NCBI RefSeq assembly: GCF_000003815.2
Contig: NC_049994.1
Span: 11,689,376 to 11,753,375, forward strand
Direction: 5' to 3'
Source of the DNA: Branchiostoma floridae
Lineage: Eukaryota > Chordata > Leptocardii > Amphioxiformes > Branchiostomatidae
DNA: 64,000 nucleotides
Shown here in pieces: positions 1-10,611 of the stretch. Each line of letters begins with the position of its first letter. Position 1 is the first letter of the stretch. The position numbers and the translations under genes were made by a program. The notes beneath the pieces are model-generated. The model was given only the letters and a program-made list of their open reading frames with translations, was not told the DNA's origin and did not search any database.

Positions 1-47
1 GGATTGCTGGTAAATGGGGAATAAGAAGCAATTGTGAGAAAACAGCC

Positions 48-2569
48 CGGGTAGTATTGCCCGCTCTCCAGCAAACATCCGCCGCACTGACTTACGGGAA
101 CGCAGCCTCCTTCTCCCCGCACATAGCCAGGGTCGCAGTGGCATGACGGGATGCAAGCCATGGGACAGATGGGGTTTGGCTCCTCGCACGTCGGTTGGCA
201 GCTGCCTTTCCCACAACTCTCGAAGTGGCTGTTCTCCGGGCACTTCTGTTCAGGAAGCTCGCTTGGAGTCTTTTCAGGAGGTCCTGTGACATATTAGGAG
301 ATTATTTTACAACATAAGAATTTCAGAAAGAATGTGACATGGTCGAGTTTGTGAAATACGCCATTTGATCACAGTGAACGTCTTTAATCCGTCATTATTG
401 TGTAACAGTTTTACTTCAAGAAGTTCAACCAATCCTGTAATGCCAAAGAGTTGCATTTGTATGCCGTCATCCTGAGTGTGTAAATCGCTGTTTTGACCGG
501 CTTGTGCTCCTTGCCGCAAGAAATGATAACATGCTATGCCTTGGATTTACCGAGAAGGAGTTATATACCTCCTGGGATTTATATACAGCTGACGATATGA
601 AGATGGTCTATAAGGTAGATCGCAGTTTTAAAAGCTCATGCGAAGTATGATGTATTGTGGGTAATATGTCAATGCCCCTGGACATTGTTTATAATTTGCT
701 AGGGGCCTTCACAACTTCGAGATATTACCTACAATGCCTCAAACTGCACATGCGCACTTTAAATCGCGAACTAGCTTGGACCAAAAGTATGGGAGGTGTA
801 CCGATAATGCAGGTCCAAAGGGGGTACTTGTCATCAACCCATGCGAGGTCGATCCGGGAATCCTTAGGGCAGTGGCTCCGGTCTATAGGAGTGCAGAAAA
901 CTTGCTTCATCAAACACATGCAGTTGGTTCCCTCGGTCTCACCAGCCCACTTCGCACCGTTCTGAGTAAAACAACAGAGTCGGAGTGATCTTTTACGTAG
1001 TTTCAGTACTTTTGTAGTTATGTCTCGCTTTTAAGATAGACTTACAAACGTTTCGATGACCAGAACGTAAGCACACCATACAAAAAATTGATAAACTAAT
1101 ACCAGATAAAGGCAAGACTGCTTGATACGTAAGTCTACGGTCCACTTGGAAAAGGGCCCCTTACAGGCTGTTTTTTTTAACATTCTGGCTGGACCCCTAC
1201 GTAGCCCCGTGGGATACCCTGCAGGTCCCGGGATATATTTGAGAGCGGCCGGGCCCCGGGTTTATTTTAAGTCGGACTTAAAATCATTCCGGGACCTGGT
1301 AACAAATAGCTCGCCGGGACCTATCCGTAGGTATCCAGCAGTTCACCGGGGAAAATAGGTGGCTTGGGAGACCGGTTGGTACTACATCCATGGAGTGGGT
1401 GTCATACCTAATGTACACTTCCTAAATAATTCTTATGAGTCGTAGCTATAGCCTTTATACAGTTCCCTGTTTGCAATATTCTGTAAGCTTACCGGGTAGT
1501 AGTCACCTCCTTCAACGGAACACCCATCGCATTGACTCCTGGGAATACAGCGCTCCTCTTTCCAGAGGTAGCCGGAATCGCAATGGCAGCCGGGAGGCTT
1601 GCACTCCCTGGTACACGCGGGATTCGGGTTCTCACACGTCCTCTTGCAGGTGCCGCATTGCCGGAAATGGCTGTTTTCTGGACACTTCCGGTCCGGACAC
1701 TGGTCTTCGGCGATGCACTTCCCGTCATGCAGCACAAACCCGTTGTCGCACTGACAGCTGGGAATGCACTGCATGGTGCAGAAGGGAGCTGGGTTGTCGC
1801 AAGTCGGTTGGCAGGCGCCGTGACCGCATTCATCGAAATGGGCATTTTCTCCGCAATCTGTTGAAAACAAAAAAATGCGAGTTCACGTTAAAATGTCTTT
1901 GTTCATGTGTTTGTTTGTTTGCTGTGGTAGTAAAAGGTTTGCCCTTATTGGATAAATAACCCCCTCTTACATAAATTTGTAAGAGTTATGTGGTAAGATA
2001 ATAAGAGTTATGTGGTAGTGGAGGCTTCAACTCAGCTCTAACCCAATACTGAAGTCACGTGCCCATAATCACCTGTATGTCCGTAGTATAGTGGGTCATT
2101 TATCCCGAGAAGGACCATACAAATCAGGGCTATAAATGTAGCATGGGTACCATCCGCTGTAGTTTATCGCTGACTCATTCTTTTTGCTTGCTCTGTAATA
2201 AGCTTAGTAAGCGAAAATGTAGATCCAGCGGTTGACTACGGAGGGAGATACATAGGGTAATGCTAAGGTTAACGTTATGACACTGTTATAGACAAACTAG
2301 ACACGGATGAGCGCCATGCTTAGTCTATCTGTTTACCTTGAAGAGAAGACTTATTCTTCTTACAGGTTCCGTGAACATTAAAGTCGTCATGAGGTTTGTC
2401 ACATACGAGTCCCTGATCGCAAACGCCGGCAAGGTTCCATGGGCCACCGCACTCCTCTCCTTCAACCTTAGATTGGACAAAGAAACTTAGGCCTCTTTTA
2501 AGTGATAAGGACATGCATCTTACCGACAGATGATACGTGAAATTCCACGATTCTTGTTATGCCCCACAT

Positions 2570-2610
<41 letters not shown>

Positions 2611-3299
2611 GTGACACACACACATATACACAAACACACACACACACACACACACAAGCACGCACACACAAGCACACACACACAAGCACGCATACACAGA
2701 GAGAGAGAGAGAGAGACATACACACACAACACACACACTCATACACACACTAACAATTAGCGTTTATTTTACTTCAAAATCGATAGGTGGCGTGGTTATA
2801 ACGATATCTTACCTTTGCGCACACGTCACAGCACCCACACACCCCCTTGGTAGTCCCTCCAGGACAGTTTTCAGGCGGCTGGCATGAGATCGCATTACAT
2901 GGTGCACACGACAGTGCGCGGGAACTATACGTACGCAAAATCAATGAGAACGTGTTTTGTTCCACTTAACGATTTCTATCAACAGGCTATATAGTACATC
3001 AATATAGGGGATGGTTGCGATAAATCCGAATACTATGTACCAAGATCATATAATGATATTTTTTATCACATTCTATGGCATCATTACAGAATTCAAAGCA
3101 ATTTTCTTTCCGTTCAGTAAAACAGAAAGAAATAATTCTGTTAAGCAGCCGCAACACGAGCGTTGTCATTAGTATCATCTAACGTGCGATGACGTTTTTA
3201 TACAAAGGATTGAGTTGAAAAATGATACATAATTTCAAAAGGAATTAGAAAAGCCTCTTACCCCGCCACCATACACAACAGAATCACTAGTCGAATCAT
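48..3299 (-). CDS. Secreted IGFBP-N / TIL / VWC-like multidomain protein (5' part, runs off window)
   Basis: Exons read 3299-3262, 2924-2813, 2466-2337, 1857-1493, 961-802 and 283 to about 48, with matching phases (2, 0, 1, 0, 1). The first exon plus the start of the second encode a signal peptide ([16 protein letters not shown]). Exons 2-3 form an IGFBP N-terminal-type Cys fold (CAPC, then [10 protein letters not shown], then GEECGGPWN). Exon 4 holds two trypsin-inhibitor-like (TIL) domains ([11 protein letters not shown] and [11 protein letters not shown]) and ends [10 protein letters not shown]. Exon 5 adds a VWC-like piece ([16 protein letters not shown]). Exon 6 is another TIL domain ([11 protein letters not shown]) followed by [10 protein letters not shown], mirroring exon 4. 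The family suggests a secreted protease-inhibitor or growth-factor-binding role; substrate unknown. The exon 5 donor (GTACAC) is weak, and the exon 6 end is unclear: frame stays open to base 1, with an internal GTAAGT at about 88-93. No gene name is recognised. Confidence 0.82.
801..1492. other. Introns flanking the VWC-like exon of the IGFBP/TIL gene
   Basis: Apart from the exon at 802-961 this stretch is intronic. About 1140-1350 is unusually GC-rich for the window, with several short CCCGGG-type palindromes, but no coding signal or clear repeat ends were found. Confidence 0.4.
2572..2750. repeat. (CA)n microsatellite with a (GA)n block
   Basis: An almost pure CA run, interrupted by GCACG and TATA-type units, leads into an eight-unit GA run and a second CA stretch. 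It lies in the intron between the two IGFBP-N exons. Open frames across it are repeat artefacts. Confidence 0.97.
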
Positions 3300-4352
3300 G
3301 GTGGATGTCCTCTGGGCAGAAATGATGAAAGTATCAGTACCTTGAAGCAATGTAGTACATATGAAGTGTTGGCCACTTGGTATATATGTTAAACTGAGGT
3401 AACATGCTCTATGTCCAAATTTATAGACAAATTTTCCAAACTTCGTCGGAACCCGCTACCGATCAAAATGTTAGGATGATGTCTTCATGTTCCTGAATAG
3501 TACCGCATAGTGCAGCATATCATAGTGAAGAACTTGAATCGTTAATTTTTGCCTCGAGATCGTTGCTGCCCCTCCCCTTCTACCACTTTAGACGTTCCTA
3601 TTGACCCCCGAGTTTGCGAAACAATTAACAATTAATACCTTTCTGCGCAGTGGTCTTGTGTCGCGATTACACTTGAATCCAAGTGCACGCTGTTCAGCTC
3701 TTTTTTAAGAAATGACGCCAGTCACCGTCAATATGTAGGCTTAAATCTCCTCCAAAACCTCAGACAGACTTTATGACGAGGATTTCAAATACGCTTTGAA
3801 TGAATACTGTCGTCTGACTCAAACCTGTCTTACAACATTTGTAATCATTCATTCGCGGGTCAAAATATGGGATGTATGTTAAGAGTATTTGACCTCAAAC
3901 TCTTGTTTCGTCTGATGGCCAACCAAATACAACATTTCTTCTATGGTTCCAAACTAGAAAATCTACAAAATCTTATTTCTACGGTTGTAACATTCTCGTG
4001 TGTAAAATTGGTTTTGAAAACTGTGGTGTTCAGTGGCTGGTACATACCTACACTAGCAATAGAAATGGACTCGTCCTTGAAAAACCTGTTGGTTTGGTAA
4101 GTCGAAGGGCACGACCCAATCACACATCGTTAAAGTGACAACATCTGCAAAGTTGTTTTGCATGCACATGATTCATATTGGTAAATGACCCATAACGATA
4201 AGGCTGTCATTGTTTTTAATTCGTTTATTCGTTTATTCAGAAAAGAATCAGCATCGCAGTTTGTAAGAACAAACTGAATATCACTGATTTTGTACAAATT
4301 TTCAACATGTCGACTACAATGTTAACATCTAATTACATTCACTCATACATCG

Positions 4353-4652
4353 ATCAGCCCCCACATCAGCCCCCACACCAGCCCCCACATCAGCCCCAAC
4401 TTCAGCCCCCTCATCAGGCCATACATCAGCCCGCACTTCAGCACTCACTTCAGACGCCACATCAGCTCTCGCATCAGCCCCCTCTTCAGCGCTGCACATC
4501 AGCCCCCACATCAGCCCCCACATCAGCCCCCACATCAGCCCCCACATCAGCGCCAACTTCAGCCCCCACGCCAGTCCCCGCCCCCACACCAGCCCCCACA
4601 TCAGCCCCAGCATCAGTCCTCACATCGTACATCAGCCTCCACACCAGCCCCC
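4353..4652. repeat. 12-bp minisatellite (CAGCCCCCACAT)
   Basis: About 25 imperfect copies of CAGCCCCCACAT or CAGCCCCAACTT in tandem. Because the unit is 12 bp, both strands stay open and read as SAPT- or HQPP-like repeats (+) or WGLM-like repeats (-). There is no flanking exon signal, so it is treated as noncoding. Confidence 0.9.
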
Positions 4653-4732
4653 CTCTTCTTGACTTTTATATTTACACTGATTTGTCATTTCGCTGCCCTG
4701 GAGGAAGAAAAAGAAACCTTTCTACATTTCTA

Positions 4733-4795
4733 CGTGTGCGTGTGTGTGTGCGTGAAAGTATGTGTGTGTGTTTCTGAGTGCATGCGTGTGCGTGC

Positions 4796-4836
<41 letters not shown>

Positions 4837-4910
4837 CGTGCGTGTGTGTGTGTGTGTGTGTTTGTACCCGTGTGTGTGTGTGCGTGTGTGTGCGTGTGTT
4901 GGAGTGTGTT
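4733..4910. repeat. (GT)n microsatellite
   Basis: A long GT run with interspersed GCGTGC units, 80 bp after the CAGCCCCCACAT array. Confidence 0.97.
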
Positions 4911-5469
4911 ACATTACATGCAGGTGACTTTGTTACCCCCTACGTCGCCATTTTGGGGAACATACCTATTTTGGGGGGAGGGGAAGACATGGTAAAGGGC
5001 CGCATGGCGAAACACATCAGATATGCATTTAGAGTTGGTGACTGCAAGATTCGTATTCGCACTGACAATGTCATCACTCTTACATAGTATGCAGGCAGCG
5101 AAATGCCAGCTTAAAACTTCATCGCCGTTTGATACTAAATGTTCAACTATGTAAATACCATTAGCTTCATGGAGTAAATCTATTTCTTCCCACGGTTAGG
5201 CGCACCTGTAACTTTTTATGAGCAGGGATAAAACGGTCAATTGGATAAAAGCTTTCCACTTACGTGGTGCAAGTTTACGAGTCAAAATAAAGAGTATTTG
5301 TTCAGAAAGCCGATGAATGTACCAAATCATCATCCATCTAATTTGTCGTAAGGCATACAGAAAAATGCTATCAAGTTGTAAAGTAAAATTCCCTCTAGCA
5401 ATGCATGTCAATCACTAATAATGTAAAGCAGTGCAATAGGGGCAAAACCTTACATGCCCTACTCTAATT

Positions 5470-5700
5470 TCGAGACCTATCTACAACTAAAATATTATGG
5501 CCATGGCAGATACAGAACACGAGATATCAAAACCAGACGTGGATGTGTTGCTACAGTATCATAACAGGCCGGTAGGGAGTCTATTATTCAAGCATTTCAA
5601 GGTTTTCTAAAGACCTTCTCACATACCAAATATCAAAACAATTCATCCAGGTGTTCTCTAGTTTTCGTACAAATTGACATCTTCGTAACAAAGACACAGC
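5470..5700. repeat. Dispersed repeat copy (family shared with 63050-63290)
   Basis: Shared landmarks with 63050-63290, in the same order: GAGATATC, CTACAGTATCATA versus CTGCAGTACCATA, TAGGGAG, a pair of short ACATACC/ACGTAC blocks, and ATCCAGG. The copies are diverged. No terminal repeats or ORF seen, so the class is unknown. Confidence 0.55.
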
Positions 5701-6718
5701 AGTTACTACGATGTTAGCTTTGTGATTTTAAATTATGATGGGTTAGTAAAGTATAGCTACATTGTGACATTAATTAAACAAACATGTTCATCCGCGTAGT
5801 TGTCAACGCCAGAGATGGATCAGATACTACAAGGGATGCCCTTGGCACAGTACAAATCATACCTGCTTTTATGCATTACCATTATTTGTTATTCTCTGTA
5901 TGATGTTTCGTGAGTTTTAATAAAGTTTGTTTAAAATGTGTAACATGTACATGTAGAATATATTTCAGAACGCCATGTTAGATTACATTATTGTCACACA
6001 TTTACGTATCAGTGGATACGTTTGGTACCTTTTATAGCCGACGTTAGCGTAACAGTCCATCACATTGCAAAAGCTGTCACCACCTTTTCGTTATCTACGT
6101 TGGAACAAAACGATTATCTTGTTGCAGTGGGGAATAGGGTGCTGCGCTGTGGTACATGGAGTCATCCATTTTGCTCTTAACGAGAAAGATTTCGTTTGAT
6201 CTATGTCGTGTGCTGAGAGCTAATCCATTTAAAGGTCTCTAAAGGGGTGGTTATAAAATACTAATGGATCAGCCTACTCTTTCTTAGATGTCCCCAATCG
6301 CCATTTTCAGCATTTTCTATTAGAGCATGTCCTTAAAGTAAAGATGCGTGTGAACAAGTTCGTTTATTGCAGGAAAAGTTCAACATCTTTATAAGATCGC
6401 CAATTATGTTACACTGGTCATCAATCTAACACCATTGATGTCTCCAATTAACGTAAAAATGTCTTAAGCGGGTTTCTCACTGAAATCAGATAACAGCATG
6501 GCTTCAATGAGATGCTCTCTGTATTGGGATGTTGCAATATCATTCAAGTAAAATCTTTCTGAGGCCGCGGCAACGTAACAATATAGCTAAAGGGAGAGAG
6601 CGAAACACACAAAGGATTTTGTTTTTGTTTTTTTAATGGATAAAAATCGATAAACGATTTGCCAAATCGCTCGGACGCAGAGACGCCGTCTATGTGCCAC
6701 AACGACATACCTGCTTTA

Positions 6719-6959
6719 AGGTGGTATCTCACTGCACTTGGAGCACCGGTGTGGCACTGCGGGGTTCGAAAGATTACTCAACGAATTTCAGAGATAAGAA
6801 CGAATTTTCTTTCATTTTGTGTATTTTGTTGTCTTCAAAGTCATGCTTTTACCTATTACGCAATATCTTCATTATAAAAGATGGGCGAATTATAACTCAG
6901 TGCATCAGTGAACCCCGCAGTGCCACAGCGGCGCCCCAAGTGCAGTGAGATACCGCCTA
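6719..6959. mobile_element. MITE-like element with about 50-bp terminal inverted repeats (family A, copy 1)
   Basis: The left end GGTGGTATCTCACTGCACTT and a following CACCGGTG...CACTGCGGGGTTCG are mirrored at the right end by CGAACCCCGCAGTG...AAGTGCAGTGAGATACCGCC. About 140 bp lie between the arms and no transposase frame is present. A second copy lies at 63574-63796. Target-site duplication is not clear. Confidence 0.85.
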
Positions 6960-7695
6960 GCCTTTACTGAGAACGTGAGACCGAGACGCTCTCTCCCGCT
7001 GGACTAAACCTTGTTACGCTAAAGTAGGCACGTAAGCGCGATCATTAACGCGATGTACTAAAACCACAGGGGACCAATTTCCTGTTAACGACGAACGGAG
7101 AGGGATGTGAAGACGTGGGGATGAAACTGGTGATGCGATTAAAAGACTGCAGAACTTTATGACCAAAAGGTGGGGAAAATGCAGCACGAGTAAAGTGTAC
7201 AATTTTCTGTCTATGTCTTTGGACGAACAAGGACAATGTGGCACTGCACTCAAGTTGATAACTTATTTTATAGTGCCACATACAAAGGAAAACGGGTTTG
7301 GTGTACGTTAAGGTAAAGGCAGTTCCTGTCTTTTTAAGGCCATATGGCCATAGGGACAGTGGGTTGCAATCTACTGTGTCAAGGACAACGCACTGGAAGG
7401 CGGAACCAAACCCTTTCCTTTCATCGTCTTTTAGTGATTTTCGACGCTGAAGATCTAGAAATCTACATTTTCTTAGAATATTCATTGCCTACTAGAATCT
7501 TGCAATGAAACCTATTAGTCATAAAACCAACTTTACTACTGAACGATTAGTTATGATTATATTACAAAGTGATTGACGGTGCCAATAAAGCATCAGACTC
7601 CACCCACGTCTCATGACGCAGATTACGTAGTAGATATATGATGATGGTGATGACCATGGGGCGGATGTAGTGAATCAGGAAAGGTGCGTCTATCC

Positions 7696-7705
7696 CCATA
7701 TAAGG
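7696..7705 (+). promoter_or_regulatory. Candidate TATA / CArG box for GPCR 1
   Basis: CCATATAAGG fits both the SRF CArG consensus CC(A/T)6GG and a TATA element. It sits about 30 bp upstream of a probable untranslated first exon ending in a strong donor at 7861. Start-site position is inferred. Confidence 0.4.
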
Positions 7706-7729
7706 ACAGAAGACGGCTAATCTACACGG

Positions 7730-7860
7730 CAGAAGGCTGGGAGAAGATAAGAGCAGCTCCCTGTGCCGTACGACTTTAGATTTCCCGCGAATTCAACGCG
7801 GTAAACCCGATCAGACTGTGCAGTACAGTAGAGTGCTACCGCCAGGTTCTTAGAAAACGG
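7730..7860 (+). other. Probable 5' UTR exon of GPCR 1
   Basis: No long frame, but it ends AAAACGG|GTAAGTTG, a strong donor at 7861. The next good acceptor (TTTTCTTAG at 9066) lies 4 nt before the GPCR start codon. This gives an untranslated first exon and an intron of about 1.2 kb. The 5' end is approximate. Confidence 0.45.
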
Positions 7861-9066
7861 GTAAGTTGTTTCTTCATCACCAACCCTATTCTATATGAGA
7901 TGCCTTGTATTGCATTGTATACAACATGATACTACCGTCTATACTTTTTCCCAAAACGTACAAACAGCCATTTCGGTCAAGAAAGATATTTCTTTTTAGG
8001 TGTGAATTTGTAAACAAGAAAACATGAAACATTAATGAATTCAATTCTCGTATTCATTTTTCAACTTCGAAAATGGTCTGGTTGTGTTTTTAGGTAATAA
8101 GAAAGGTGAAGTATTATATTATATAAGATGAGATTAATTTTTTAATGTTAGCAATACGGTTTAGATTTGACCTAGGTTATATCCGAATTTTATATAGATA
8201 TGTTGTATAGCTATATGGTCTAACAGTTTGCTTCCCTACAAATATTAGTTACATTTGACTAAGAAAATGTCCAAACGCTTCCCCTTGAGCTCTTCTGAAT
8301 GTTTTTTTTACAGTGGACAACATATCAGTTTGCATTTGACTCGAAAAATTAACCTAAGAGACCTTTGAGTTATACCCTGTCAGTATAATACCATTACGAA
8401 AGCAGATGCTATATAGTAAAAGCCAGAAATTTCATCACCAAATGGCCATAATACGATAAACATGTCATACTTTCTGCAAAAAAATATCAATTTTGCATGC
8501 CAATGTAATAGCGTAATTATAGGTGATGAAATACCTATGCTAGAGTATTGCTTAAAATCGATCATTTGCGTCAGATTAATGTTTTATTGTCCCCAATCTA
8601 GCTTGTGAAAATTGACTTTTCACCAAGTATTGTTTCTACGTGTAATGTTACCATGTATGTGTCCATAGGGATATACAGTTTGATTGCCTTATGGGGACAT
8701 TACCAACGTTCAAGATAGTATCAGCTTTTTACGTTTTCTCCAGGAAAAAAGTGATTTTAAGAGTCCAAAATATATTCGTCCCTTTACTTTGCTTAGTATA
8801 AATGTAGTTTGTAATGAGGATTTTACTTCTTATCCAAAACTTTCCATGAAATATATAAAAGATTATGTACTCATACAGAAGTATTTGACTTGGTAACTAC
8901 ATCGTTATGCATATCATTCTGCCATAAACATCAATGGAAACCAAACTCTTCATATATCTCTAAGCTCACTAGCAAAGCTGGTCGCCCAGTAGAAGTGTTA
9001 AACTGTACAGTCAACATTGTGACGGGTGAATCTCTTATCGTAATTTCTTTCTTTTTGTTTTCTTAG
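7861..9066. other. Intron 1 of GPCR 1
   Basis: AT-rich with no supported coding exon. Short frames at 8380-8565 and 8684-8896 are unconvincing. Confidence 0.4.
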
Positions 9067-9070
9067 AACA

Positions 9071-10611
9071 ATGTCAGCGAACGTTAGTAATGTGTCACTG
9101 GATCCGAATCAGGACTTCCAAGCAAACTGGACACACGTGTCTTCAACCAACTCCAGTAACTTCACAACAGAGAAGCCCTCCCCTGAAAACATCGATGTTG
9201 TCAATGGCATAACAGCTCAGAACATTCCAGTCTTTGTAGAGCTTGTTCTGGCTGTGATTGGTGTTCTGGCAAACTCCCTCGTCATCTTTGTTATCGCGAG
9301 ATATCGCGAGATGAGAACAGTTCCAAACGTTTTCGTCCTTAACATTGCCGTAGCTGATTTTCTGTATTGTATCGAGTTTGTTCCTATTTGGAACGCCTAT
9401 GGTTTTTTGCCCAATGGATGGATATTTGGACTGGCAATGTGCGTAATAACACGGGCGTTATACGGTATTTGTGGAAACGCCAGTATCCTGTTCATGATAG
9501 CCATGAGCATAGAGCGGTATCAGGCAGTCGCAAACCCAATCGTCCATCATCAACGAAGTTCCAAGAAGCGAACATGGATCATCAGCGCCGGCCTTTGGAT
9601 GGTGTCAGTCATCTTCACAATCCACATCATCGTCTTTACAAAGGTTGAACCAAATGGCACACGCAAAGCATGCAAATCGGATCCAACAAGCATCGTGCCG
9701 TATGAAGATTACATGAAAGGAATCCTGATCTATCGGTTCGTGGCGTGGTGCGTCTTACCACTGTCCATCCTGGTGCCGTGTTACGCTAGGCTGTACTACA
9801 AACTGCACCACGGTAGAGTCATCCAAGCTGCCCCGTCCAAGTCAACAGTGAAGTCCCGAAACCACGTTACGAGGATGGTGACCGTTGTTGTGGCGGTGTT
9901 CGCAGTCTCCTGGATGCCGCTACATATCGTCTATATGGTTAAATATAGTTTCCATCTGTACAGCGTTCCTGAAGGTTAGCTCTAGTTTTTGTGTTGATGT
10001 TAAGTTTGTCTGTTTACGTGCATGTAAGGAAACCATGTTTTTGGTTGGCAGACGTTGTTGTGTCTCAAAAGAAAAAGCTTCACAACGAAAATAATGTGCT
10101 TTCATCAACTGATAGACTGCTAGTTTAGTTTCCTACTTTACAGTAAAACATTACACTATTCTATGTACACATAGTAGTGGCCTAACTTTTTTCCACTTCA
10201 ACTGAATGTATGTGCATAGTAGTCTTATGATTGAGTGATTATGTTTTGACCTGTTGAATGAATGTTCGGTCTTCAGGGCAACCTGATCCACTGGAGATGT
10301 TCGTGGCCATGCTGTCCTCCACCAACTCCATGATCAACCCATTCCTGTACGCTCTGCTGGGAGACAAGTTCCGCATCTACATGAAGAAAGCCCTCTGCTG
10401 CGGTCGTGGGGCGGACAAAAGAAGATATCAGCAGGGTACAACACTCAACAGTACTAGCCACGCCACACGGTTAACTCGACAAACTCTCGTCTGGCAACAT
10501 TGTCAAGGAACGAATTCGGCTGGAGAGAAAACAGTAGAGACAGAATTCAACAAGGCAACGGCAAAGACATCAGAGAAGCGGGAATATAACGTTAGCTCCA
10601 TTGAAGCCTAA
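9071..10611 (+). CDS. Class A (rhodopsin-like) GPCR 1, peptide-receptor type
   Basis: Two coding exons, 9071-9974 and 10277-10611 (phase 1 intron), give 412 aa. The N-terminus has several N-glycosylation sequons (NVS, NWT, NFT). Seven membrane segments follow, with ANSLV in TM1, LNIAVAD in TM2, Cys124 paired with Cys201, ERY at 148-150, FAVSWMP in TM6, NPFLY at about 322-326 in TM7, a CC palmitoylation-type pair after helix 8 and a long Ser/Thr-rich tail. The intron falls in the TM6-TM7 loop. The start follows an acceptor directly (TTAG|AACAATG). TM2, TM6 and TM7 patterns suggest a receptor of the somatostatin/galanin/allatostatin-like group, but ligand and exact family are not established. 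It is the tandem paralogue of the gene at 13745. Confidence 0.93.

Larger units (their letters stand above)
3300..7690. other. Intergenic region between the IGFBP/TIL gene and GPCR 1
   Basis: No exon with conserved protein features was found. It contains the minisatellite at 4353-4652, the GT run at 4733-4910, a dispersed repeat near 5470-5700 and the MITE at 6719-6959. The open frame at 7045-7485 (-) has no recognisable domain and no splice or start context. Confidence 0.5.

Noticed and set aside
92-292. 66-residue minus frame beginning MSQDLLKRL
   Set aside because: Wrong frame of the TIL exon; the frame one base over has the full TIL cysteine pattern and fits the upstream phase.
657-988. 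Plus-strand frames of 84-102 residues
   Set aside because: Antisense to the VWC-like exon at 802-961, which has cysteine spacing and splice sites on the minus strand.
1435-1959. Plus-strand frames of 110-174 residues
   Set aside because: Antisense shadows of the two-TIL exon.
2498-2760. Several His/Thr- or Cys/Val-rich frames
   Set aside because: Generated by the CA microsatellite.
4307-4777. 156-residue Pro/Ser/Thr/Gln-rich frame
   Set aside because: Arises from the 12-bp minisatellite; no start context, splice site or domain, and the opposite strand is open too.
7045-7485. 146-residue minus frame
   Set aside because: No domain, ordinary composition, no splice partners; likely chance.
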